Assembly: GCA_028293375.1 (NCBI GenBank)
Contig: JAQGOY010000129.1
Location: 1-35,936, forward strand
Reading direction: 5' to 3'
DNA: 35,936 bases
Source of the DNA: Verrucomicrobiales bacterium
GTDB lineage: Bacteria > Verrucomicrobiota > Verrucomicrobiia > Limisphaerales > JAQGOY01
A model generated the notes under the pieces. The model saw nothing but the letters and a program-made list of their open reading frames with translations, did not search any database and was not told the DNA's origin. Shown here one piece after another: positions 8,104 to 15,682 of the stretch (position 1 is its first letter; every line of letters starts with the position of its first letter). The translations under genes were made by a program, and so were the position numbers.

Positions 8104-10035
8104 GTGGAAAATATGCTCTGGTCGTCCCTCATTGCAGTTATATTACTTTTGATAGCGGTTTACCTTGCGGGCTTTAAGCAAACCTCTTTTCTGTTGCGGA
8201 CTGCGTTAGTTTTTCTTTTTGTTTCTGTTTGCGTCGGGGCAGTATTGTGGCAATCCCGACTGGAGAGAAAAGCTGCTGACCTGGCTTCTCTCAAGGTTCC
8301 GAATCAGACACGGCCCGATGGTTATATCACTTCGGATCAATGCCGTTCTTGTCATCCTTCGCAATATTCTTCCTGGCACGCTTCATTTCACCGCACAATG
8401 ACCCAGGTGCCGTCCCCCGAGTCGGTCAAAGGAGATTTCAATCATGTCACCTTAAAAGAAGGAAACAAAACCTATCACCTGGAAAGACGTGAAGACCAGT
8501 TCCTGGTGGAGATGGTCGATCCCAATTGGATACGCGAACAGACCGCGAAACTGGAAGATTACGAGGCAGGTCGAATCGGAAAACCATTGCCTCCCATCGG
8601 CGAACCGCCGCGAATTCAATTGCCGATAAGTCTGCTAACGGGTTCACACCATATGCAGGCCTACTGGGTTCCAGGAAAAGATGGGAATGCGCAGTTCGAT
8701 TTCCCCTTCACCTACCTGTTCGAACTTCAAAGATGGGTTCCGCGGGCCACTGTATTTATTGAGGATCCCAGGGCAGAACGAGGCCAGCAGGTCTGGAACA
8801 TTGGCTGCATCGATTGCCACGCCACCGCAGGCCAGCCACGGCTGAAAGAGAATCGTTTTTACGACACACGAGTGGGAGAATTAGGCATAGCGTGCGAGGC
8901 CTGCCATGGCCCGGGCGCAGAACATGTGAAAGCGAATTCCGACCCATCCCGGCGCCTGGCGTTGCACCTCAAACGCAAGGGCGATCCGACCATCATCAAT
9001 CCAGCAAGGCTGTCCCACGACCGTTCCTCGCAGATTTGCGGAAGGTGCCACAGCGTGAATACAGCGCTCGACGAGGCGGCACGGATGGAGAATGGCATTG
9101 CCTTCACACCCGGTCAGGACTTGCGCACAAATGTCAACATTAGAACGTATCCGAAGGATCTTGAAATGCGCCGCGGATCTTTCTGGAATGATGGAATGAT
9201 CCGCGTATCTGGAAGGGAATTCATAGGGCTTGCCAAGTCGCCCTGTTATTTGCGGGGAGATATGTCCTGTCTTTCGTGTCACTCCATGCACCAAAGTTCG
9301 CCGACCAATCAATTGGCGGTGAAAATGGAAAGCAACGAAGCGTGTTATCAATGCCATAGGACTTTTGAAAAGAAACTGGCGGAGCACAGCCATCATGCTG
9401 CGGGATCGAGCGGGACCCTCTGTTACAATTGCCATATGCCATATACCACATATGGGTTGCTCAAGGGCTTGCGAAGTCACCAGATCAGTAGTCCCAGTGT
9501 CGACATGAGTGTGGAAACCGGAAGGCCAAACGCCTGCAATGCCTGTCACCTCGACAAGACATTGCAGTGGACGGCGACGAAGTTGAACGACTGGTTCAAG
9601 GTATCCACCAAAGAACTTTCCACAGAAAACAAGACGCTCGCAGCTTCAGTATTGTGGACATTACAGGGGGACGCTGGTCAAAGAGCGTTAATGGGCTGGC
9701 ATATGGGTTGGAGTCCAGCCAAACAGATTTCAGAAGATAACTGGTTCGCCCCATACCTGGCGAATCTAATGGAAGATCCATATCCAGCCGTAAGGCTTAT
9801 CGCAGCGCGATCTTTGAAGAGGTTGCCCGGATTTGAACGGTTCGATTATGATTATCTCGGATCGCCAGACGAGTTAAACCTTGCGGGCCGAAAAGTTATG
9901 GATGCCTGGGCTAAACAACCCAGGCATCAGGAGAAATCGAGTGTGTTGCTCGATTCTCAGGGACGAGTGGATGTTCAACAGATGCAGGAATTGCTGAAGA
10001 AGCGAAACAATCGAGTCATGGTATTAATGGAATGA
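8104..10035 (+). CDS. Eight-haem c-type cytochrome, membrane-anchored
   Basis: This 643-residue protein has eight CxxCH haem c motifs, with first cysteines at residues 80, 235, 264, 312, 389, 414, 440 and 478. Two hydrophobic helices at about 5-24 and 28-49 anchor it, so the haem domain should lie in the periplasm. The spacing and segments such as CEACHGPGAEH and CYNCHMP recall the cytochrome c554-like and doubled-CxxCH families. The C-terminal 130 residues have no haem site and include a HEAT-like stretch (YPAVRLIAARSLKRL). The start is GTG at 8104; the ATG at 8113 is an equally good start and removes three residues. The stop overlaps the next gene (ATGA). A role in periplasmic electron transfer or as a multihaem reductase is inference; the substrate is unknown. 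Confidence 0.9.
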   Translation: MENMLWSSLIAVILLLIAVYLAGFKQTSFLLRTALVFLFVSVCVGAVLWQSRLERKAADLASLKVPNQTRPDGYITSDQCRSCHPSQYSSWHASFHRTMTQVPSPESVKGDFNHVTLKEGNKTYHLERREDQFLVEMVDPNWIREQTAKLEDYEAGRIGKPLPPIGEPPRIQLPISLLTGSHHMQAYWVPGKDGNAQFDFPFTYLFELQRWVPRATVFIEDPRAERGQQVWNIGCIDCHATAGQPRLKENRFYDTRVGELGIACEACHGPGAEHVKANSDPSRRLALHLKRKGDPTIINPARLSHDRSSQICGRCHSVNTALDEAARMENGIAFTPGQDLRTNVNIRTYPKDLEMRRGSFWNDGMIRVSGREFIGLAKSPCYLRGDMSCLSCHSMHQSSPTNQLAVKMESNEACYQCHRTFEKKLAEHSHHAAGSSGTLCYNCHMPYTTYGLLKGLRSHQISSPSVDMSVETGRPNACNACHLDKTLQWTATKLNDWFKVSTKELSTENKTLAASVLWTLQGDAGQRALMGWHMGWSPAKQISEDNWFAPYLANLMEDPYPAVRLIAARSLKRLPGFERFDYDYLGSPDELNLAGRKVMDAWAKQPRHQEKSSVLLDSQGRVDVQQMQELLKKRNNRVMVLME

Positions 10036-10511
10036 AGGCATCAATCGGGAAAAAACCATCTGAAGGGGAAGGCAGTCCGAGCAGCGAGCTATTAGAAAAG
10101 CGACACCTGCTGGTGGGATGGTGGAGTCTGCTGATCTTTTTGACCCTGGGACTGGCTTTGGAATTACTACACGGTTTTAAAATTGGGGCTTATTTAAATG
10201 TTTCGAATGAGACCAGACGCCTGCTCTGGACCTTAGCCCATGCTCACGGAACCCTACTTGGGCTCGTGAACCTTGCTTTTTGCGCCACGCTCAGGATGTT
10301 ACCCGATTGGCCAGCCCACTCTCGAAAACTTGCCTCTGGCTTTTTGTTGAGCGCGACCCTCCTCATGCCTGCCGGGTTCTTCCTGGGAGGAGTTCGAGTG
10401 TACGGGGGCGATCCGGGGCCGACGATTCTATTGGTTCCTGCTGGCGGGTTACTATTACTGGTTTCGGTGCTAATGACCGCACTGAGAGCCAGTTCCTGTC
10501 GGCAACGGTAG
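10032..10511 (+). CDS. Small four-helix membrane protein with HAH motif
   Basis: This 159-residue protein has four predicted membrane helices at about residues 25-47, 63-87, 100-121 and 130-150, after a charged N-terminal tail. Helix 2 contains LAHAHGTLLGL (His70 and His72), and His47 lies at the end of helix 1. Such histidines within helices could bind haem b, and the pattern is reminiscent of histidine-containing helices in haem-copper oxidase and nitric oxide reductase subunits, but this is only resemblance. It is translationally coupled to the eight-haem cytochrome by an ATGA overlap, so it probably anchors that cytochrome or exchanges electrons with it. I cannot assign a named family. 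Confidence 0.8.
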   Translation: MKASIGKKPSEGEGSPSSELLEKRHLLVGWWSLLIFLTLGLALELLHGFKIGAYLNVSNETRRLLWTLAHAHGTLLGLVNLAFCATLRMLPDWPAHSRKLASGFLLSATLLMPAGFFLGGVRVYGGDPGPTILLVPAGGLLLLVSVLMTALRASSCRQR

Positions 10512-10527
10512 GTTAGCGCTTCTTTTT

Positions 10528-10577
10528 TTCGAATACTCGAATCCTTGATGAGTCAAACAAGTGACTTGATTCATCAA
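10528..10577. promoter_or_regulatory. Three palindromic operator-like boxes
   Basis: Three boxes, each with a 4-base centre, lie upstream of the SGNH-DUF1080 gene. Box 1 is TTCGA-N4-TCGAA (10528-10541), box 2 is TTGA-N4-TCAA (10545-10556) and box 3 is TTGA-N4-TCAA (10566-10577). Boxes 2 and 3 are also inverted copies of each other over 12 bases with one mismatch, and their centres are 21 bp apart, about two helical turns. Box 1 is centred 16 bp before box 2. This fits cooperative binding of a dimeric repressor or activator. An RNA stem of 12 pairs with a 9-base loop is the alternative reading. Confidence 0.45.
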
Positions 10578-10606
10578 CTACCAGTGTTCACCATGGTCTG
10601 CACACC

Positions 10607-11884
10607 ATGAAACTTATTTCTCGCTTCGTCTCGCTGGTTGCCGTGATTGTTTTTGGATTGGGCGCTGGAGCTCTGCCCAGCGCAGCCCAGGCAGCGAATC
10701 CGAAACTTCAAATTCCTGAAACCGACGACGGTTTGCCCGGAAAGGGTCCCATCCGCCGACAGGACTGGTTCAAAAAAACATGGATGGATCGGCGCACCAA
10801 GTGGGCGCAAAGTGTGGAGAAGGACCAGAAAGCTGTAGTCTTCCTCGGCGACTCAATCACTCAGGGTTGGGGCGACAATATGGGCAATAGCTTTTCTGGA
10901 ATGAAAGTGGCCAACCGTGGAATCAGCGGCGACACGACACGCGGAGTTCTAATTCGGCTGAAAGAAGATGTGTTGGATTTGAATCCAACCGCTGTGGTCA
11001 TCCTCATCGGGACCAACGATCTGGAAGAGAACGCAGATCCCGCCATCATCGCGGGAAATCTCCAATTGATTCTGGCAGCCCTCAAGGCCCACAACCCGAA
11101 GATGCCGGTTATTCTCAACCAGGTCTTCCCATCTTCTGAGTCCAAAAATCGCCCTGCGGACAAGATTAAGAAGATCAATGATCTTTATCTGGCCGCCGTG
11201 AAAGGCGATGAACAGGTTATTTTCATGGAGACGTATGTGTTATTCGCCAATAAGGAAGGCAATGCCACCAAAGAAGAATTTCCAGATTTGCTGCACCCGA
11301 ACAAGGCCGGTTACGCCAAGTGGGCTGCGGGCATCCGTCCTATTTTCGAGACACTTGCGCTGATCCCCGTGGAAGCAGATAACTTCACGCCCGAACCTGG
11401 ATTCGTCAGTTTATTTAATGGGCACGACCTGACGGGCTGGGGTTACAAGACTAATAATTTTGATGGTAAAAAAACAAGCCAGGAAGGCCGCTACCTGGCG
11501 AAGGACGGGCGATTGATTGTGACTACTCCTCCCGAATATCGCAAACAAACCCAGCTTTGGACTACCCAAAAATTTCCAAAGAATTTCACCTTGAAACTCG
11601 AATTCCGCGCAACACCCTTTGCGGACAGCGGCGTTTTCCTCCGCTCGCCCCAGCTTCAATGCCGTGATTACCTTTCCGCAGGACCTTATACCGAACTCAA
11701 GCAATACAAACCCCAGGATTGGAATGAAATAGTGGTGGTGGTGAAAGATAATGTGGCCAATTGCACCTGCAATGGAGAAGTCCTGGAGGCGGCCCTAAAA
11801 CTCCCACCTACCGGCCCCATTGGTCTTGAAGGAGACCGCGGCCAAATGGAATACCGCAGACTGCGAATTCAGGAGACGCCGTAA
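10607..11884 (+). CDS. Exported SGNH/GDSL hydrolase fused to DUF1080 domain
   Basis: This 425-residue secreted protein has a signal peptide ending near AQA (residue 29). The SGNH hydrolase domain shows block I GDSIT (Ser83), the block II glycine in NRGISGDT, block III GTND (135-138) and block V DLLH (Asp227, His230), so the catalytic set looks complete. From about residue 265 a DUF1080 (3-keto-disaccharide hydrolase-like, lectin-fold) domain begins with FVSLFNGHDLTGW and ends with GPIGLEGDRGQMEYRRLRI. The pairing suggests an esterase acting on acylated sugars or glycans, with the second domain binding or cleaving the sugar. It is the first gene of a plus-strand group with the DUF1592 and DUF1552 genes, and follows the palindromic boxes. 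The substrate is unknown. Confidence 0.9.
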   Translation: MKLISRFVSLVAVIVFGLGAGALPSAAQAANPKLQIPETDDGLPGKGPIRRQDWFKKTWMDRRTKWAQSVEKDQKAVVFLGDSITQGWGDNMGNSFSGMKVANRGISGDTTRGVLIRLKEDVLDLNPTAVVILIGTNDLEENADPAIIAGNLQLILAALKAHNPKMPVILNQVFPSSESKNRPADKIKKINDLYLAAVKGDEQVIFMETYVLFANKEGNATKEEFPDLLHPNKAGYAKWAAGIRPIFETLALIPVEADNFTPEPGFVSLFNGHDLTGWGYKTNNFDGKKTSQEGRYLAKDGRLIVTTPPEYRKQTQLWTTQKFPKNFTLKLEFRATPFADSGVFLRSPQLQCRDYLSAGPYTELKQYKPQDWNEIVVVVKDNVANCTCNGEVLEAALKLPPTGPIGLEGDRGQMEYRRLRIQETP

Positions 11885-11898
11885 TTTCGCGTTGGCCG

Positions 11899-14301
11899 AT
11901 GAATACTTGTCTTTTTCGAAGTTTCTTCGGCTTCAGTGCAGCAGTAGTCCTTTTTGCCTGGATGGGTTTATCAGTGCAGGCAGCGGGTGATCTCGATTTT
12001 GACCAGGAGGCAAAGCCATTCTTATCCCGTTATTGCACCAAATGCCATAACGGTGAGAAAACCAAAGGGGGAGTAAATCTCGATGTTCTGAAAAATGAGG
12101 TATCCATCTACCGATTTCGAGATCGCGTGGAGGACACTATCAGCCAGTTGCAAAAAAAGGAGATGCCTCCAGAGGATGCCAAGCAACCGGAGGACGAGCA
12201 ACGCCAACGAATCGCAAATTATCTCCGTTGGAAGCTTGATCACTTCGATCCCGAAAAGTTTAAGAATCCGGGGTACCTTCCGTCTCATCGGCTGACCCGA
12301 ACGCAGTACAAAAATACGATCCGCGATTTGATAGGTGTGGGAATGGAAGTGACGGAAAATTTGCCGAGCGATGAGGCCACTTTCGGTTTTGACCTCATTG
12401 GAGATGTTCAGGAGGTTTCCTCAGCGCACCTCGAAAAATATCTGGAAGCCGCAAACTACATCCTGGACAGGTTATTCATTCCTGCCAGCCAAACCTGGAA
12501 ATTGGCGGCCAAAGACCTGGAATATGTTCGGCAATTTGGAGTTTCGGGTGACGACGAGAAAGTGGATTTTCCAAAGGACGCGCATGATCATGAGATCATT
12601 GGGGAAGACCATTTGATTTACCATACGGGCGGGGTTGTACTGACTCATAAGTTTCCAACGACTGGACTTTACCAATTCAAAACAACGGTCTGGGGAGACA
12701 GAGCTGAAGAATCGAAAAAAGGACCTGGGTTCAAAGTGAAGTTGGACGCTCCTAAAGTGGCGGAATTTGGCGTTCCCTCGTCTGGCCCTGGAAAAGTGGA
12801 GGAACCCGTGGTAAAGTTTGTCGTTCGCTCAGGCCAACACGACATCAAGTTTGAGATGGAGGGAATGGCGGTAAACACGAATGCCACGAATCATCTGCGC
12901 CAATTCAACAGGGCGGCAATCTCGACCATAGAAATCTCGGGGCCCATGGCGGAAAATCCAGAAAGATCAAAAGAACTGGTCAACCGGATCCTGACTGCCA
13001 GACCTGGCGGAGCCGATGAAAAGAAGCTGAGTCCAGAAGAGGCGGCGAGAACCATTTACGCTTCGTTCACCACCCGTGCCTATCGGCGTCCTTCCACTTT
13101 GGAAGATCTTCACGTCCCCCTGGTTCTCTTCGAACGTTCGCAAAAGCGTGGTGATTCTTTCGAAAACAGCATTAAACTCGGACTGAAATCCATTTTGATA
13201 TCTCCCCATTTCCTTTTCCATATAGAAAAGAATCAAGCCACGGGAAAGGCATACAGGCTGGGCAATTTCGAATTAGCTAACAGGATTTCTTATTTTTTGT
13301 GGAGCTCCATGCCAGACACGGAACTTTTTGATTGCGCGCGGCACGGCACTTTGGCCCAGCCGGAAGTCTTGCAGGCCCAAACGCTCCGCATGCTGAAGGA
13401 TCCCAAAAGCAGATCCATCGCCCAAAATTTTGCGCCGCAGTGGCTGGGCCTCGGTAGCCTGTTTGCCGTACATCGAGATGGAAAATTCCACGAAAACAAC
13501 CTGCGCGAACGCGAAGAAATGCTCGAGGAAGTGGTCGATTTTTTTGATTACATTGTCCGGGAAAATCGGCCCATCATGGAGATCATTACTGCGGATTACA
13601 CTTTCGTGAACAAATCCATGGCTGATCATTACGGCATTCCGGATGTGAAAGGCCGGGATTTTCAAAAAGTGACTCTCAGCGGGGACCTTGCCTCCAGGCG
13701 GGGAGGCATATTGGGTATGACCGCCGTCCATATGACAACCTCGCATCCCAAAGAAACGAATCCTTCTGGCCGGGGAAAATGGGTACTGGATATTCTCCTT
13801 GGAACTCCTCCGCCACCCCCGCCACCGAATGTCCCGATATTGGCAAAAGCAGAAAAATCCGGATCCAAAAGCACATTGCGAGAGAGGCTCTCCCTGCATC
13901 GCACAGATCCGAACTGTGCCAGTTGTCATGCGAAAATCGATCCCATTGGCTTTTGCCTGGAGAATTATGATAGCGTGGGTCAGTGGCGCGATGAGGATTC
14001 CGGAAAGCCTATCGACGTTTCGAGCAAGCTCTCCAACGGCCGCACGCTTTTAGGGCCAGCAGATTTAAAACAGTACCTCGCTACAGAAAAAAAGGCGCTG
14101 TTCGTGCGAAACCTTTCCTCACGCCTTCTTACCTACGCGCTTCGACGGGGATTGGATTATTATGACGAGGGGACGCTTCAAGCCATACAGGCGGCGCTTG
14201 AAAAAGAGAATGGTCGTTTCGACGCGATGGTGCTATCCATAGTTCAAAGCTACCCTTTTCAATTCCGGCAAAACCAAGAAATTGAACCTGCATCCCCATG
14301 A
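11899..14301 (+). CDS. Planctomycete-type cytochrome c / DUF1587-1592-1588-1585 protein
   Basis: This 800-residue exported protein has a signal peptide ending near VQAAG. The domain order is that of the planctomycete/verrucomicrobial family: PSCyt1 haem c domain with CTKCH (Cys46, Cys49, His50), DUF1587 from about residue 129, DUF1595 from about 380, DUF1592 (about 440-575), DUF1588 with a seven-proline run and a second CxxCH (Cys673, Cys676, His677), then DUF1585. A carbohydrate-binding-like stretch may fill residues 215-350. Its role is not established; the two haem sites suggest periplasmic oxidation linked to polymer breakdown. It starts 14 bases after the SGNH-DUF1080 stop and overlaps the DUF1552 start (ATGA), the standard pairing for this family. 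Confidence 0.93.
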   Translation: MNTCLFRSFFGFSAAVVLFAWMGLSVQAAGDLDFDQEAKPFLSRYCTKCHNGEKTKGGVNLDVLKNEVSIYRFRDRVEDTISQLQKKEMPPEDAKQPEDEQRQRIANYLRWKLDHFDPEKFKNPGYLPSHRLTRTQYKNTIRDLIGVGMEVTENLPSDEATFGFDLIGDVQEVSSAHLEKYLEAANYILDRLFIPASQTWKLAAKDLEYVRQFGVSGDDEKVDFPKDAHDHEIIGEDHLIYHTGGVVLTHKFPTTGLYQFKTTVWGDRAEESKKGPGFKVKLDAPKVAEFGVPSSGPGKVEEPVVKFVVRSGQHDIKFEMEGMAVNTNATNHLRQFNRAAISTIEISGPMAENPERSKELVNRILTARPGGADEKKLSPEEAARTIYASFTTRAYRRPSTLEDLHVPLVLFERSQKRGDSFENSIKLGLKSILISPHFLFHIEKNQATGKAYRLGNFELANRISYFLWSSMPDTELFDCARHGTLAQPEVLQAQTLRMLKDPKSRSIAQNFAPQWLGLGSLFAVHRDGKFHENNLREREEMLEEVVDFFDYIVRENRPIMEIITADYTFVNKSMADHYGIPDVKGRDFQKVTLSGDLASRRGGILGMTAVHMTTSHPKETNPSGRGKWVLDILLGTPPPPPPPNVPILAKAEKSGSKSTLRERLSLHRTDPNCASCHAKIDPIGFCLENYDSVGQWRDEDSGKPIDVSSKLSNGRTLLGPADLKQYLATEKKALFVRNLSSRLLTYALRRGLDYYDEGTLQAIQAALEKENGRFDAMVLSIVQSYPFQFRQNQEIEPASP

Positions 14302-15656
14302 ATAACTGGAGCATCTCTCGTCGAACTTTTCTTCGCGGTACCGGGGTCATGTTATCACTGCCACTGCTTGACATCATGGCTCTTCAAGGCCGTGCTGCCA
14401 CCAAAAACGCTTATCTTCCTCCAACCCGCATGGGAGTGGTGCTGTTTCCGAACGGAGTGCGACCGAGCACCTGGTTTTCCAAAGAAGAAGGAACAATCAA
14501 AGATTTGCCTGCAGCTCTGAAGCCATTTGAAAAGGTAAAAGAAGATATCCTTCTTTTTTCGGGACTATCTAATGATCTTTGCAAAGAAGCTCCGCACCAC
14601 CGGGCGATCGCCGGTTTTCTGACTGGATCCTATCCCAAAGAAGGGAGTCCTCATGTGGGTATTTCGGCGGACCAGTATGCCGCTCGGCGAATTGGGCAGC
14701 ACACGCGCCTTGCATCACTTGAACTTGGCTTGCCTGAGACTTTACAGCAGCAAGGAAGTTGCGATGGGTATTCCTGCGTTTACACACGGAACATTGCCTG
14801 GAATTCACCGACCACCCCCGTTCCAAAAGAAATCAATCCTCGAAATGCTTTTGATCGCCTTTTTCGGGACCTCGTAAATAAAGCTGAAAAAGGAAAAGAC
14901 GAACTCTCTGCACAAACCCAAAACAGGGATGACAAGTCTGTCCTGGATCTTGTACTCAATGATGCAAAAAGCCTGCGCAATAAAGTCAGCGAGGCCGATA
15001 AGCAAAAACTTGACCAGTATTTTGAGTCGGTCCGCGATGTTGAAACGAGAATCGACAGGATTATCGTTCCGGAAACCCATCGTGGCGGATGGAAAGCTTC
15101 CCGCCCGGATAAATTGGTCGCGCCTTCGACCCCGCAAACCATCCAGGAACACATTTATGCCATGTTCGATTTGATGGCGCTGGCTTTCCAGACTGACAGC
15201 ACGCGCATCGCCACCCTGATGATGGGCTACGGCGCCTCATGGAATGTCTATCCTGAGAGTGGAATCAAAGAGCAACATCACACCATTTCCCATTACCCGG
15301 ATGCCCCAGGAAAAGGAGATATTTATACTCAACTGAATCAGTATCACGCCTCGTGTTTCACTTACCTCGTCCAAAAGCTGAAATCCATTCCTGAAGGCAA
15401 CGGCACGTTGCTCGATAACTGCATGATCTTGTTCGGCTCGGAATTGGGGCAGGGCGGAAGCCACATCGTTCACAATCTTCCATTAATTCTTGCAGGGAAA
15501 GCCGGCGGAACAATTCAGACGGGAAGACATATCAAAATGTCGAGTCACACTCCCATGTCCAACTTACTGTTGGAGATGCTGAATCGCATGCAACTGGGGG
15601 AAACGTTGACCCGCTTCGGCGATTCCAGCGGAGGCCTGCCCGGCCTTGCCACTTAG
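14298..15656 (+). CDS. DUF1552 family protein, Tat-exported
   Basis: This 452-residue protein begins with a twin-arginine signal (ISRRTFLRGTG followed by a hydrophobic stretch), so it is probably folded, perhaps with a cofactor, before export. The mature part matches the DUF1552 family common in planctomycetes and verrucomicrobia: MGVVLFPNGVRPSTWF near the start, a His-rich stretch in the middle, and LDNCMILFGSELGQGGSHIVHNLP near the end. The last segments recall the alkaline-phosphatase-like DUF1501 group, but the catalytic residues are not proven. Start and stop overlap with the preceding gene (ATGA) indicates coupling. The pair very likely acts together on an exported substrate; that is inference from constant co-occurrence in the family. 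Confidence 0.93.
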   Translation: MNNWSISRRTFLRGTGVMLSLPLLDIMALQGRAATKNAYLPPTRMGVVLFPNGVRPSTWFSKEEGTIKDLPAALKPFEKVKEDILLFSGLSNDLCKEAPHHRAIAGFLTGSYPKEGSPHVGISADQYAARRIGQHTRLASLELGLPETLQQQGSCDGYSCVYTRNIAWNSPTTPVPKEINPRNAFDRLFRDLVNKAEKGKDELSAQTQNRDDKSVLDLVLNDAKSLRNKVSEADKQKLDQYFESVRDVETRIDRIIVPETHRGGWKASRPDKLVAPSTPQTIQEHIYAMFDLMALAFQTDSTRIATLMMGYGASWNVYPESGIKEQHHTISHYPDAPGKGDIYTQLNQYHASCFTYLVQKLKSIPEGNGTLLDNCMILFGSELGQGGSHIVHNLPLILAGKAGGTIQTGRHIKMSSHTPMSNLLLEMLNRMQLGETLTRFGDSSGGLPGLAT

Positions 15657-15682
15657 CAAGGTTCGACTTCATCGAGCACGAT

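Noticed and set aside
8881-9549. 222-residue minus-strand open frame opposite the cytochrome gene
   Set aside because: It is antisense to haem motifs that establish the plus-strand gene, with no recognisable domain.
10593-10610. Five-codon leader frame (ATG GTC TGC ACA CCA TGA) whose stop overlaps the SGNH-DUF1080 start as ATGA
   Set aside because: No ribosome site precedes it and such short frames arise often by chance; it was left out as a gene.
13809-13829. Proline-coding run in the DUF1592 protein as a possible repeat-mediated frameshift
   Set aside because: A run of prolines at this place is normal for the DUF1588 region and the frame is intact on both sides.
13273-13929. 218-residue minus-strand open frame opposite the DUF1592 gene
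   Set aside because: Shadow of a conserved gene; no domain, signal or plausible start.
15644-15661. Inverted repeat CCTTGC/GCAAGG around the DUF1552 stop codon, as a possible terminator between convergent genes
   Set aside because: The stem is only six pairs and no T-run follows on either strand.
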